Origin: Whitmania pigra
Lineage: Eukaryota; Annelida; Clitellata; Hirudinida; Haemopidae
NCBI GenBank assembly: GCA_021613335.1
Contig: JAJTWR010000236.1
Coordinates: 2,668,501 to 2,732,500, forward strand
Length of the DNA stretch: 64,000 nt
Direction: 5' to 3'
This document shows positions 48,216 to 61,394 of this stretch, piece after piece (positions within the stretch are counted from its first letter, which is position 1; each line of letters opens with the position of its first letter). The notes beneath the pieces were generated by a model, which was not told the origin of the DNA, did not search any database, and was given only the letters and a program-made list of their open reading frames with translations. The translations under genes were made by a program, and so were the position numbers.

Positions 48216-49307
48216 TATTGTTGTTGTTGTTGTTTTTGTTATTTTTTTATTATTGATATAACAGCTGTGTTGTTGTCGTCTGCTGCAACATACATCTACA
48301 TCATGTCCTTCTGACATAACTGCCTCAAATTAATATTAATTAAATCATCATCATCATCATCATTTATTGACATTATTATTATTATTATTATGCTTATGAT
48401 TGTTGCTGATGTTATTATGACTCTTGTTGAAGCAATCTTGTTCCAAAGTTGGCTGCATAATTATGACATTTCAACAATCAAAAAGTTGAGTATCATCATC
48501 ATCATCATCATCATTTCAGAGCATTATGTTCAGGTTGAGTGACTGAGTGAGTAAGTGAATGAGAGAATGAATGAATCATCATCAAAGAAAGACAAATGAT
48601 TCTACAGGTGAATGAGTACATCAGTGACATCGTCATCTCAAGTCATCGTGACCATCATCAGCTTATCGTCATCATCATCATCATCGTCGCCATTGCTGAC
48701 ATCATTACCATGTCGTTCAATCAACTTACGTGCAGTTACAGACGTAATTGCTGATGTCATGAATATTATTAGAATATGCATTCAGCCTGACACTGATTTA
48801 TTCCATTTAAGCTTGTAAGGACACACATTAACATAATTTATTCTTGTGGTGCATCATAATCATCATCATCATCACTGGTGTTTTTTAAGCCCTAGTGTCA
48901 TTGAATGGCGTTCAAGCATTTTGAAGTAATAACCATCAGGGTATTCTTGTTCACTGCTTGTTCGAGGAGGTGACTCACTGATTGTTCGATTAATTAACAT
49001 AACTTATTCGATCGTTCACCTGGATGGGTGATTGATTCGTTTATGTACTGTCATTAGGTTCTTCAATAAATAATTTATCATTATTATTATAATTATAATT
49101 ATTATTATTGTTGTTGTTATTATTATTATTATCATCATTATTATTATTATTATTACTATTATTATTATTATTATTATTAAATTGCTGTTATAAATCCATC
49201 TCTTCAGTGCTCCAAAGTTGCACAACTTCATGAACAAGTTAACTTATCAACACTATGTTGATCATCTTGCCAAACCTTGTTTATGTATGTATTCGTAGCT
49301 GTATATA

Positions 49308-49343
<36 letters not shown>

Positions 49344-49968
49344 TGTATGTATGTATCGGTAGCTTGTTTATGTAAATGTCATTGTGATAGATGCTGATAT
49401 TGCCCATGCTGTTGCATGTAACTATGTTGTTGTTGTTGTTTCAGCAGGTAACTGATAATATTTATGATTTGTGCCAGCTGTAATTATGAATTTTAATTAA
49501 TTGTTCCTTAAACATTGAAGTGTTCGATGTGGAAGAGTTTTGTCAAAATTCCTCTTATTTTTCTTAGATGCTGCTTTAATGTTGCAATTTATGGCTAGAA
49601 ATATGTATAATATTTGCATGATTGATTATTATTGGTTATCATTATTATCGTTGTTGTTATTATTATTATTATTACTATTATTATTATTATTATTAATGTT
49701 ATTGTTATTATTATTTGTGTTGTCTTGCATCATCGTTATTAATTATTGTTAGTTATTACCTAATTATTATTGTAACCACGAATAAGATTCTGATGCACAC
49801 TTCTTTCGAAAGTTTTCGACGGGTGTTTGAAATTTTGAATCGTCTTTTGCAATATTTGATGTATCGAGTTCAAATCGATGGCAGATAATCTCCGATATTT
49901 GCTGATGTAAATATTTAAATTAAAATCCATACATTGGACACATTGATGAGTCGGTGTATATGATTGTG

Positions 49969-50054
<86 letters not shown>

Positions 50055-50531
50055 CTGATGAACAGTTGGTGCTGGCGATGATGATGATGATGATTGTTTG
50101 CTAAAAAAAGGAAAAAGGTGCCATGTTTGGACATCAAGTTGTTCAGACCTGATGTCAGGTTGCATTAAAAAAGTTAGGGATTGTGACAGTGTGAGTAAGA
50201 TTTATTATTTATTATTGTCATTATTATTACTCTTATTATTGTTATTATTATTAATATTATTATTGTTGCTATTGTTATTGCAAACAGCGACATTGAAAAC
50301 GAATATTCTTGCATAGAGGATTATTGTAGGAGATGAATTGTGACTGGAGAATTCATTGTTTGTCCCTAAAAGTTATTAGTCACTCGACATTTACTGACTA
50401 GTCTTAATTGTGATGTTATTGTAGTTATTATTACTCATATTATTATATTACTAATTTCATAATATTGTTATTTTTATCATCATCATCATCATTACTTAGT
50501 AATGTTGCTATTGGTTACTATGATGCAAACT
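47936..50531. other. Convergent 3' flanks of VAV and globin
   Basis: About 2.6 kb without a recognisable gene. It holds the VAV 3' UTR (AATAAA at 48145), ATT arrays (48170-48212, 49078-49180, 49655-49715), a (TATG)n run (49311-49352), and a pure (GAT)n run of about 85 bp (49968-50055). AATAAA-type signals for the minus-strand globin occur near 50202-50212. Confidence 0.6.
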
Positions 50532-53508
50532 TCATCGAAGAGTCTCTCTTAACCCTCTGATGAGAACGGCCAGGATGAACTTGATGGTCCTCTGGTAGAG
50601 TCCTTCCAACTGCCTCGTCATCTTCTTGCCGAGGACCTCTTTGATCGATTGAAGGAAAGGTTCTTCGATCGTCTGCAAGTGATTCAACCGTTCAATCGCT
50701 TGTTTGACCATCGCTTCGGTCGATCGGAGTAGGAGTCTTGTTTTGTTTTTTTTTCTTAAAGTTTAGTTTAACAAAATCTGAGGTGCAACTTCGAAATGAA
50801 TCGATATCTTTTACCCGTTGCATGTCCGAACTGCTAAGTGACTGTCTTACAGTTTTAAGTGTCACTTCAAATCACAGTGACTAGCCCGAACGTTCCGGCT
50901 TTGAACCCTGCCCTTGCCACTCGTAACCAGAACAAAAAAAAAGCTTCTATCTGAAACTCACCAAAAACGTCTCTGGACTGAAGTCTTCAGAGAACTTTGA
51001 GTGGGATCTCCCCTGGTTCAAAATGTCCTTCACGATGTCGGGGTCGTCCAGATTCTCGAAGATGTCTTCGAATGCCGACATGACGACCATGGCGTGCGTG
51101 GCGAAGACGCTGCTGTCGCTGAGGTCTGCCGAAGGATCCATTTGTCTGAACTTTTCGAAAGTGTTCTTCACTTTTGGATGGCCCTTTAGTAGTCTGAAAG
51201 AATGGGGATTAAATGAATGGGGGGTTTTTCCGACTAGGTAATGGTTATCTATTTTCATTCTGGAATTTCTAGATTTGTTTGTAAATGTAAAGGCTAGCTA
51301 GCGATGGCCAGTGCAATAAGAAGTGCGTTTTAAGTGCAACTGAGTTACTATTGGCTGGTTTGAATTGAAACTGATTCAAGGGATGACGTGATTGGATGAC
51401 TTTCGTATGATGTCATCCTAGCTTGTTTAATTCTTTAATTTAGTTAGCAACAGAAGGTCTGCACAATAATGTCCGAGATTCAGATAATATTCAGAGAAAT
51501 CTCTTTATTTAAATAATTTTTTTTCATTAATTATAAATTAATTCCCTATAAAATTGTCAATTGGAAACATTGTTTTTAAAAATAATCATTTTATGCAATA
51601 ATTGTAAATTCTCAGAATTCGGCCCTATAAAACTCGCTTCTAAAGGATTGCAAGTCAATAATTTCATTCAATTAAAACTTGCAACGATCGATATTTCCTT
51701 TGATTTTTATTATTATTACATTTTAATGATTATAACTATTTTTCTTAGAATATGGTCGACCCGAAGTATTCCTACGCCATGAGTATATAATAACAGCTAC
51801 GGTGTTTTAGTTACACTAAAGTTTATTGATACGATCACCTATTTATAGTCTTGTTTGCTACAATATTCTTGCATGAAGCACCTCATGTATATATATACTG
51901 GTATATTAAATATATAATGGTATAAAATGGTAGCACTGTGTCATAAAAACGTGTGTCGTGTTTGTTCACGCACGCTGAAGATGCTTGTTGGAGTGGGGAT
52001 GTGATCGTGATGCTACTGAGGTTAATTAAGCTTCGACGCGCGTGACTTTCCAGATTTTAGCACTTCCGGTTTCCGCTGGAGTGAGATCGACGACGATGAA
52101 GCAAATGTGGAGAGGGAGATGATGACGATGACGATGATGATGATGATGACGATGACGATGATGATGATGACGTGGATGGAAAGTAATTCCATCACATGAA
52201 ACTGGCCTTCATCAAAGATTGAATCATACGCACTGATGAGATATATATCGCTGTACGGATTGCTTAATGTCCTGCTGCATGTCATGTTACATGTCTTGTT
52301 GCATGTCTTGTTGCACGTCTCGTTCAAGTCTTTCGAGTCTCCTTGTAAGTGACATTTCAAGTCCTTTGCATGTTTTTCAAGTCGTATCTCACCTCGCTGT
52401 AAGTCGTATGCTTTGTCCTCCTGAAAATGTATTTTGTCCTCTTCAAAATGTATTTTGTCGTGACAAGTCATCGTCTCGTCCAAATGACTTGATCTCGCTT
52501 GGCCTTGTTATTCATCAAAGACCAACGTTGTTTACTACGGCCACAAGGATTCCTACTAGCTATAGCTCCAGATTGCCTTAGCTATTGATATTTTTCAGAT
52601 ATTAATTATTTCATCGATGTCAATGGAAACGTATTTATTATTTATTATTTATTATTTAATTTTCATAATTTAAAAAATCTTCATAATTTATTGATTGTGA
52701 CGGGTAGATGCCTACAGTCATCATCATCACTACTGCTATGATCATCGTGTTTGATGAAATTAACATCTAATTAATATCCCATCGATTACACAATTTCATT
52801 ATTACAAACATTGAATACGTACAGGTAATAGGTAATAAAATATAAATTAATAACTAGCATCAAACTAACCCTATTTAATTTATTAAATTTATTATCTAAC
52901 CAATTACAAACTACACACCTGCAAAACATGCCCATTCCCGCTTCGGTGCTCCTTTGTTTGACAATTTCCCAAGACCCCATGACCATTTGAACCTCCGCGT
53001 CGCTCAAGGGTACCTGGTTGGAATCCGAGGCCGCCAAGGCTTCCTCCAAATTCTTCGACCGTTTCCTGGCCGCTGTCATACTGTTGAAAAAGGGCGACCA
53101 CTTGTGCCAGCGTCTGATCGTCCACGGTTCTAAGTGTGGTTCTTTGATGATTGGGAAATCTTTCTGGTTGTCAACCGAGTCACTATGAGGAGGTTTAGAA
53201 ACATATTTATTATAAAAAGTGGAAGTGCCGACAGCTTTGCCATGGTTGTTGCTGGGTTCGAGGCCGGATGGATCGAGAATTATTGTTTTGTTGTTCAAAG
53301 TTTTTGAATATTCTTCCTTTGACGTCCAGGCATCTTTGACGGTCGAAGTTTGTTTGGTTTCCTTTTCCTCTGTTCGAGCTTTGGCGGAATCAAATCGATT
53401 TGAAGCAATGCTGTTCCTTCTAGATTCAGGAGAAATTTTGGGGTTTTTGTTGAATAGCTGAACGCAAAAGCCGCACATTTTGAACGAATTTGTTGTTTCG
53501 TCGCTCAT
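50532..53508 (-). CDS. Intracellular globin with long N-terminal extension
   Basis: Exons 52919-53508, 50962-51193 and 50532-50672 join (phases 2 and 0) to 320 codons. Residues 1-170 are polar, Ser/Lys-rich and probably disordered, with cysteines near the start (MCGFC). The globin fold begins at about 172 (LSDAEVQMVMGSWEIVKQRS, helix A with its Trp). It continues with HPKVKNTFEKF (CD-corner Phe), FATHAMVVMSAFEDI (distal His E7), QGRSHSKF (proximal His F8) and helices G-H (FLQSIKEVLGKKM). Both haem-binding histidines are present, so it should bind haem, possibly in hexacoordinate form like neuroglobin or globin X. The two introns fall where ancestral animal globin introns B12.2 and G7.0 are expected. 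There is no signal peptide. Role: O2/NO handling or redox sensing, inferred. The gene is divergent from THOC3. Confidence 0.92.
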
Positions 53509-53660
53509 GACTTGAACTTTTATTTAATCCTAAATACCAGCCAATTTAATGTTATTTTAATTTTAATTATGTATAAATTGTAATATCAAATATTGTCAAA
53601 AGTCGTGAAACGTAGAGAAGGAAAAAATTCTTAAGCGGACCTGGAGGTTTGCCTACTCGT

Positions 53661-53667
53661 CTTTATA
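53661..53667 (-). promoter_or_regulatory. TATA box of the globin gene
   Basis: TATAAAG on the minus strand (in CGATATAAAGACGAG), about 155 bp upstream of the start codon. This would give a 5' UTR of roughly 125 nt. No other core element is clear. Confidence 0.5.
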
Positions 53668-54174
53668 TCGAAACTGGAATGAGCGACGGACGGTCTAATT
53701 GTTTGGAGCATCTACCTAAGATATTACATAAACGCTGGACGTCAAATTGTATCGTTTTATTGAATATTGAAGATGATAGTTTATTCCCGAAGTGAAATTC
53801 TGCTTTTCTAATGTTGTGCGTTTGAATATTTGGGCACAATCAGTTTTTCATTACTAAGTCTTTTGAAATTTTAGATGAACAAATGGAACTATTTTTAAAC
53901 GTACCAAAAAAGTGACTAGAACATTTGCCAGAGTTGCCCCAAAATATTAATTTTAAAAACAACAAAATTTTAAAAACAAGTTATTTTTATTTTAATAAAT
54001 TGTATAAAAAATTTATTTCTGCAACATAATCAAACAACAAATTTTAACTGCATAGTCTTTGAAAATCAAAACAAACAGGCGCTGTTACTCTCGATTTGCA
54101 CTTCGGAGACTTCGAATTTAATAACTGCGCTTATATTTTCCGAAATTTGTTTATTTACGACTCGTGGCTTTGAA

Positions 54175-56518
54175 ATGCCGACTAGTTATCTCGAACAGCA
54201 GCAGAAATACTTTCAAAGCAATAATAAAGTCAAAGAATATGCCATTCACTCGGCGAAAGTTCACTCTGTAGACTGGAACAGCGATGGAAGAAGGCTGGCT
54301 TCTGGCAGCTTCGACAAGAGCGTTGTGACCTTTTTGCTGGACAGAGACAGACTGGTATGGGTTTAAATTAGGGCCATTTAATTCATTATTAAAATTATTA
54401 AGCAGTTGCTGTTATTTATTAATAACCATTAGTTGGTTAAAACGTAGGAAAAGTTTAGGCTGTTTAGACTTTGGGTAACAGAAAAATGTATTTACATGGC
54501 TTTAATTTGAATATGTTGTAAAAGTAGAAGCTTTACTAGAAGAGGATGAAGAAAGTTAGTTTTAGCATGGAAGCTGTTTAAATTTAATGCGTCTTAAAAT
54601 TGTTGAAATATCTCTCTTTATTGACTTAAACTGAACAATTATGATATGAGACACATTATCTCTGGAATTAACTCACATTATGCCACTTAAACATTAAACT
54701 CTTACACTGGTCTTGAAATTCAAACCAAACATCTTTTCATAACCTCATTAATATCCAGCGGCATAAATTATGTTCAATGAACGTAATTAAAAAAACTTTC
54801 GAATACAATTAATGCTTTCTCCAATACACCAATCAGACAAAAGACCACACATTCAGGGGCCACACAGACAGCGTGGATCAGCTCTGTTGGCATCCAACCA
54901 ACCCCGACGTTCTTGCCACGGCCTCTGGTGACAAAACGGTCCGATTGTGGGACGCCAGGAGTAAGAAGTCGGTTGCCACCATCAACACGAAAGGTGGAAA
55001 TAATAAATTATGAATTATTTATGTGGAATATTTTTTTGTTTGTTACAATTCTATAAAGTTGTTTGTGGTTTTAATGGTCGATTATTGTCGTCGGCATTTA
55101 ATTATTATTTCGTTTTCGGCTCTTTCCAGGCGAAAACATAAACGTCTGTTGGTCCCCGGACGGGCAGACCATCGCCGTCGGCAACAAGGAGGACCTGCTG
55201 ACCTTCATAGACGTGAAAAGTCAAAGGTCGCGACACGAGGAGCAGTTCAAGTTCGAGGTCAACGAGATCACGTGGAACACTCACGGAGACCTGTTCTTCA
55301 TCACCAGTGGCCAGGGTAGCATTCATATTTGGAGGTAACTATTAACAATATCATATTTTGAGGTAATTATACATTATCATAAAATATCATATTTTGAAGT
55401 AATTATAATAATTATGCATTAACATACAATATCATATTTTGAGGTTATTATTAACCCCTTTCATGTGATACCTGTAATATTACATCTTTTTTTTATGTCT
55501 CGACGACAACTCGTCATTCAGTAAGAGTATTTAGATAATCAATTTTCAAATTAATATCATAATAATAATATGAACGTGTAGAGCGCCACAAGAGGCAAAT
55601 TTTTATTGTCACACTATTATTAAAATCAATCTTGCTGTCACCTGATTGGCTGACCTTTGAACCCACCCAGTTACCCACAGCTGAAGCACCTCCACACTTT
55701 GGATGCTCACCCGGCCAATTGCATCAGCATCGAGTTCGATCCCCTCGGTCAGTACTTTGCGGTGGGAGGAGCAGACGCTCTCGTCACTCTGTGGGATGCG
55801 TGCGACGTTGTCTGCGTGTGCACCTTCAGTAGGTCAGTTATGTGATGATGATGATGATGATGATGATGATTATGGTTATCTGTAATCAGTAATATCCTTC
55901 TCGATAGATGGGATTTGTTTATTGATTGGAAATGTTATAATCATGATAATGTTAAATGTTACTGTTCAGTGTGTTACCATGTTGCTGGGGGTTTATATTT
56001 TGGTTTGCACTTGGTAGTTGCAACTGAATATTCATGAGGTTGGTTAAGTATTCATATCCTTATCTCATTTGTCAATGTTTTGTTTATTAGATTGGACTGG
56101 CCAGTGAGAGCCCTGAGTTTCAGTCACGACGGTAAACTCTTGGCGTCTGCTTCCGAAGACCTCGTCATCGACATTGCAGAAGTCCAAACAGGTGATTGTC
56201 GTCATTGTCGTTGTTGATGATGTTGATCTGAGGCCAACATTATAATTCTATGAATTCTAAGATATGCTCCGTTGTTGGAACGCGTTTGACGTTTTAAGTT
56301 GGAAACATTAACCCGCCTTTAACTCCTCCCATTTTTCGACCGTCCAATCAGGCGAGAAGGTCGTCGACATTCCGTGCGAGAGCCCCACCTTCACCGTGGC
56401 CTGGCATCCGAGCAAGTACCTGCTCGCCTTTGCGGGCGACGACAAAGACAAGTACGATCGGGACAGAGACGCAGGAACGGTGAAACTTTTCGGGCTGCCT
56501 CAGGACAGCAGGGACTGA
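54175..56518 (+). CDS. THOC3: THO complex subunit 3 (WD40 protein)
   Basis: Exons 54175-54354, 54837-54993, 55130-55334, 55671-55832, 56091-56191 and 56352-56518 join to 323 codons (human THOC3 is 351). THOC3 (Tex1) is a beta-propeller subunit of the nuclear THO/TREX complex, which couples transcription to mRNA packaging and export. WD repeats in order: HSAKVHSVDWNSDGRRLASG, GHTDSVDQLCWHPTNPDVLA then DKTVRLWDAR, NINVCWSPDGQTIAVGNKED, NEITWNTHGDLFFITSG, ISIEFDPLGQYFAVGGADAL then VTLWDA, VRALSFSHDGKLLASASED, and TFTVAWHPSKYLLAFAGDD. The acidic/basic end (DDKDKYDRDRDAGTVKLFG) is characteristic of THOC3. The start gives a short Ser/Gln-rich leader. The 666-bp gap to the globin gene is a divergent promoter region. 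Confidence 0.95.
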
Positions 56519-57731
56519 GAATTGCATGATGATGATAATGATGGATGGTAACTGGATTGGTGCCGTTTGTTTTGGTTGCCGACGGGTTTCGATCCGTGCG
56601 GGTTTGTGAAACTCGAATGTTCGGCTTTTGTGGTTCTTCGGGTTAAAGTCAATTGAAATGTTCAGTTTTCATCGTTCAGAAGGAATTCTTGAAAAGATTT
56701 TTGAGAGGTTTTTAAGGACAAATACTCTTATCTTGTGAATTCATGCTTGTATCTTCGTTGCTTTTCATTGACAATTGATTGAGATATTCGGGAACTTAAG
56801 AGATGTAACAATATCTCAGTAGATGTCTGTCGAAGTTGTGAGAGTTTGCTGACCACTGCTTTTAGTATTTGGCTCTAAGTTACCAACAATTGTAATTGTA
56901 ATAGCGATAATTCGAGTAGATTCAAAAATTGAAGATATATACTGGGGAATCCCGGAATCTAAAGCTTGTAAAAATTGATTCGTTGACATCACGAGTGATA
57001 TCAAAACCCTGAAGGTCATTAAGACTTCAAGAATTGAGAAAAGGGGATATCATTCATTCTGCCATGAAGTGTCGTAATTGCCTTGGTGACAATTGGGTTG
57101 ATGTAATTGCTGCATCCTTTTCCTCAGAGCAGCATCTTCATGGTACGAGAGCTATCCTGACTTCTTCTGACAGCAACTGATAATCAAACGCGTCTGCTGT
57201 GTTCCAATTTCTCGCCAGATTAGCCGTCATATTGGGGCGAAGGGATTAGGGACGCCTGAGGTGGCTTCATGACCGCTGACTGACCACGGAGTGATTGTCC
57301 ACTAGAGAGGACCCGATTTCATCTCGATGGATGTCATCGTCGTCGTCGTCATCATCATCATCATCACTGGTGTCGTGGTCATCATCATCATTGCCGGTGT
57401 CGTGGTCGTCATCGTATCTCCATTAGCAACGCTTTGCAATCGCTTAATTGGCTTAATCGCGCGAAATTATTCATAATTTTTCGATCCGCACTCAATGACC
57501 TTCTTGGAGGTGGTAAACGTTTTTTTTTCTATTTCAGCGACGTTCATCATCATCAGGATCTTTATCATCATCACCATCATCATTATCAGGATCTTTATCA
57601 TCATCACCATTATCATGATCATCATCATCTCAATCTGCTTTAGAAATTCATAATTAGATTCCACTGCTCGAAAACCTCAAGCACCGTCCACGATCCGAAG
57701 TTAACGATGTAATATTTATTATTATTATTAC

Positions 57732-57815
<84 letters not shown>

Positions 57816-57904
57816 CACAATCATCATCATCATCATTATTACACCATTAATGTTATCTTTATTATCACTGTAATTGTTCTGCCAGCACTTTCAGAGGACG
57901 GTAG
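56519..57904. other. Intergenic region after THOC3
   Basis: No recognisable gene. A GC-richer stretch at 57100-57320 has no reading frame or motif that I can identify. TCA runs lie at 57340-57420 and 57543-57632, the latter a doubled TCATCATCA...CAGGATCTTTATCATCATCACC unit. Confidence 0.5.
57709..57835. repeat. (ATT)n microsatellite
   Basis: About 125 bp of ATT, ending in TCATCATCAT. Preceded directly by unique sequence ending AACGATGTAATATTT. Confidence 0.95.
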
Positions 57905-57929
57905 ACTTAACGCATGAAAGGATGATAAA

Positions 57930-58090
57930 GGAGATAAAGGAGGCGAAAAGAGATTTGATTCCCTCTTGCCACAGACACAAAGGCTGCGTGTTCGAAACCA
58001 GTCTCTGAATGTTCGTTTGGTACACTGGAGAATAAGCACCAGGCGTAATTGATTGGTTGTGGCTGGTTACATTTGGCGCTATATAAATTT
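57930..58090 (+). mobile_element. tRNA-derived SINE-like element
   Basis: A B-box GTGTTCGAAACCA at 57988-58000 and a tail TTGGCGCTATATAAAT at 58072-58087. The tail is identical over 14 bases to that of the minus-strand element at 527-674 and lies at a similar distance from the B-box. The A-box is not clear, so the 5' part is diverged or truncated. Confidence 0.5.
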
Positions 58091-59890
58091 TTCCTGTAAT
58101 TTCGGAACTTCAGTCTTCGGGAAGAGTCGGGTTCAATGTTAAAGACTGATTTGCAGAGATTTCGTTGGTGATGGTGATGATCACGAGGATTTCAATCACA
58201 CGGCAATCGGCCAAGCATTCAATCAATCATTCGATTCAACCGCGTGTCACCGTCTGTTAATTGTTAATCAAACCAGTGGAGTGGAACGCACTTTTAAATC
58301 GAATTGTATGATGGGCTGGATGGGTGGATTGATGGACAAATGGATAGATGGATGGATGGGTGGATGGATGGATGGATGGACAGACGAATGGATGGATGGA
58401 TGGATTGAATGAGTGCACATTCCATGGAGTAAACATCTCTTCAGCACTATAAAGCCGACCATTGAAAGGGCGGAAGCATTGGAATTGCATCTTTGCATTG
58501 AGGTCATCATTCGTGTTATTTATTATCATTATTATTTAATGCATTCAAATGCATTAATGCATTTCATCGACATCCTGAAGGAAACAATGATTGACTTTTT
58601 TTTAGCAATTTTCGAACAATTGCTTTTTAATTCACGTGTCGTGAGGATTGTAATTATGACGTTTTGAGTGACGATAATATTAATATTAATAATAATAACA
58701 ATGACATTTAATAATTTTAATTACTAATAATGAATAATAATAAAATATTCGACCGAACAACTAATTCAAACCAATAGAATTTTAAATAATAATTATTGAA
58801 ATAAAGAATATGACACGATAATTGTTTAATTAATAATTAATTATTACACAATAAGTTATTGCGCAATAATTTCAGAGGAACAAGCGATCGATTTGAGATG
58901 TTTGTTTTTGCTGCTGAATCTGCTGAGGGGAACAAATAAATGAGGTAATATTTTAAATATTTTAAAATTATTTACATTTAATACATTTGTAATAAGCTTA
59001 TAATTTAAATCAGATTTAAATTTATATTTAAATTATATAAATACGTGAGGTAATAAAAATTATGAATTATGTAAATTTAAATATTTTAAATTACATAAAT
59101 ATATTATTATTATTTAAATTAAATAAATAAATACACCACGTAATGTTTGAATGATATTGAATAATAATTCATTCAAATTATAATTTTTATTTCATCAGTT
59201 TAAATTATTATTTAAAGCTTTTATTTTATTTTATCCCCACATCCGTTTATTCGTTCATAATTAAATTTGTGCCAATTTGCGCCTCCATTGATGAGTTTTT
59301 GGTGTAATTTCGTGAAAATAAAAAAAAAACATTAAAATTAATTTTTAATTCTCATAAATGAATTTAATTTCAACTTTATGTCCTGACAATAACATTGACA
59401 ATAATTTCATTAAGTAATTATTCGTAAAAGATTTAAACTTCGATGGATGGATGGATGAAAAAATGGCCTCTCAACCTGAAGTTCAAAGTTTTTGATACTA
59501 AATTTTTCATGCCGAGAGGAATACAAAAATGATGATGATGATGATTATGATGGTGGTGATGATGATAGACATTTTATAATAATCTTTAAAAATGGCTAAT
59601 AGAATGCACTTGATCTAAACATTTTTCATCAAGTTTTACTTTTCATTTTTTTCAAAATATTCTGAAATATTCGCAAACCTCCGACAAAATTCGAAATCTT
59701 CATTTTTAACTAGTAGGACTACATTACTCTTTATTCATCATTATCATCAACGTCATTACCACCATCATCATCATCATCGTCGTCGTCGTCATCGTCATCA
59801 TCATCATCATCATCATCATCGCCGTCATCGTCATCATCATCAACATCATCAACATCAGGTTACCTAAATTTTTAGGTGTCCTTGAAAGAC
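58091..59890. other. AT-rich intergenic region
   Basis: No gene seen. It holds a GGAT run (58319-58405), AT-rich homopolymeric stretches at 58930-59240, and GAT/TCA runs at 59529-59565 and 59745-59850. Confidence 0.5.
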
Positions 59891-60010
59891 AATCCCGCCC
59901 GTCCGGAAGTTGAAATGCAAAGCGCAATGACGTCACCGTTAGCGCTGGTCACGTGCCTCATTCTGATTGGTCATGTTATAAAAGGAACCTCCCCCGAATC
60001 AGGTCGGTTA
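59890..60010 (+). promoter_or_regulatory. Dense TATA promoter with no recognised gene downstream
   Basis: In order on the plus strand: CCCGCCC (59894), ETS-type CCGGAAGT (59903-59910), octamer-like ATGCAAAG (59915-59922), full CRE TGACGTCA (59928-59935), E-box CACGTG (59950-59955), inverted CCAAT as ATTGG (59966-59970) and TATAAAAG (59977-59984). Transcription would start near 60008-60015. GC content rises sharply here. The transcript would run directly into the CTCA array at 60103; no coding exon was recognised. Confidence 0.65.
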
Positions 60011-60099
60011 GTCGGGCGTTATTGAGGACGTTTATAATATTTATGGGCATTTTCAACCCAACCTGGCTAATCTACCCAGCCACCCATATCTCAACTCAT

Positions 60100-60510
60100 T
60101 CTCACTCACTCACTCACTCACTCACTCACTCACTCACTCACTCACTCACTCACTCACTCACTCACTCACTCACTCACTCACTCACTCACTCACTCACTCA
60201 CTCACTCACGCACTCACTCACTCACTCACTCACTCACTCACACTCACTCACTCACTCACTCACTCACTCACTCACTCACTCACTCACTCACTCACTCACT
60301 CACTCACTCACTCACTCACTCACTCACTCACTCACTCACTCACTCACTCACTCACTCACTACTCACTCACTCACTCACTCACTCACTCACTCACTCACCA
60401 CTCACTCACTCACTCACTCACTCACTCACTCACTCACTCACTCACTCACTCACTCACTCACTCACTCACTCACTCACTCACTCACTCATTCACTCACTCA
60501 ATCACTCACT
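60100..60510. repeat. (CTCA)n tetranucleotide array, about 410 bp
   Basis: Almost pure CACT/CTCA repeats with a few single-base slips (CACGCACT, ACTCACTACTCACT). It starts about 90 bp after the predicted start site of the 59.9-kb promoter. The open frame through it is Ser-Leu-Thr-His repetition and not a gene. Confidence 0.97.
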
Positions 60511-60691
60511 CAGTTATTCTTGTACTTGTTCTTCGTCCAATTATAATCGATGGATGTTCGTGACAAGAGCTGGTTTACATTTCCAGATCATCGTCGTCGT
60601 CATCATCACAGGCGTCATAATTTTTATTCCGATGTTATTATGTTATTAAAGGTTATACAAATATTATTAATAATAATAACAATAATGATAA

Positions 60692-60705
60692 TTCAAATTC
60701 AGAAC

Positions 60706-60802
<97 letters not shown>

Positions 60803-60882
60803 TAACAATAATAATAATAATAATAATAATAACAATAACAATAATAATAATAATAATAATAATAATAATTCAAATTCAGAAC
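60692..60882. repeat. (ATA)n microsatellite flanked by a 16-bp direct repeat
   Basis: AATTCAAATTCAGAAC occurs at 60692-60707 and again at 60867-60882, on either side of about 160 bp of ATA repeats with two internal ACAATAACAATA interruptions. Confidence 0.85.
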
Positions 60883-61130
60883 GTCTTTTATAGTCGCGAT
60901 CAGAACATGAGCTCAAAGAAGGAAGGAATGAAAGACGGATGACGTGGATTGAAGACTTGAATGTCAACATGTTTAGTGATTGAACGACTGACTGGTTGTT
61001 CCTCCGATTCAATGGAGTGATTGATCGTTGAATGATCGCCAGTGATAGGAAAACTTGTCAACCTGTAAATTACAGCAGCACTCTTGTCGTATTCGTCTTA
61101 CAGACGCTCTTCATCCGTCACTGTTATTAC

Positions 61131-61194
61131 TCATCCATCCATCCGTCCGTCCGTCCGTCCGTCCGTCCGTCCATCAATCCATCCATTCATTCAT

Positions 61195-61266
<72 letters not shown>

Positions 61267-61394
61267 CAATTCATCCATCCATCCATCCATCCACCCATCC
61301 ATCCATCCATCCATCCATCCATCCATCCATCCATCCATCCATCCATCCATCAATCCATCCATCCATCCATCCATCCACCCACCCACCCATCCAA
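61131..61394. repeat. (CATC)n / (CGTC)n tetranucleotide array
   Basis: CATC repeats with a (CGTC)6 segment at 61143-61170 and scattered CATTCATC, CCAC and CATCAATC variants. All three plus-strand frames stay open (Ser/Ile/His/Pro), as expected from a 12-base frame cycle. Confidence 0.96.

Noticed and set aside
59953..60546. 197-codon Ser-Leu-Thr-His ORF starting near the promoter
   Set aside because: Apart from about 50 codons it is a pure CTCA tetranucleotide repeat.
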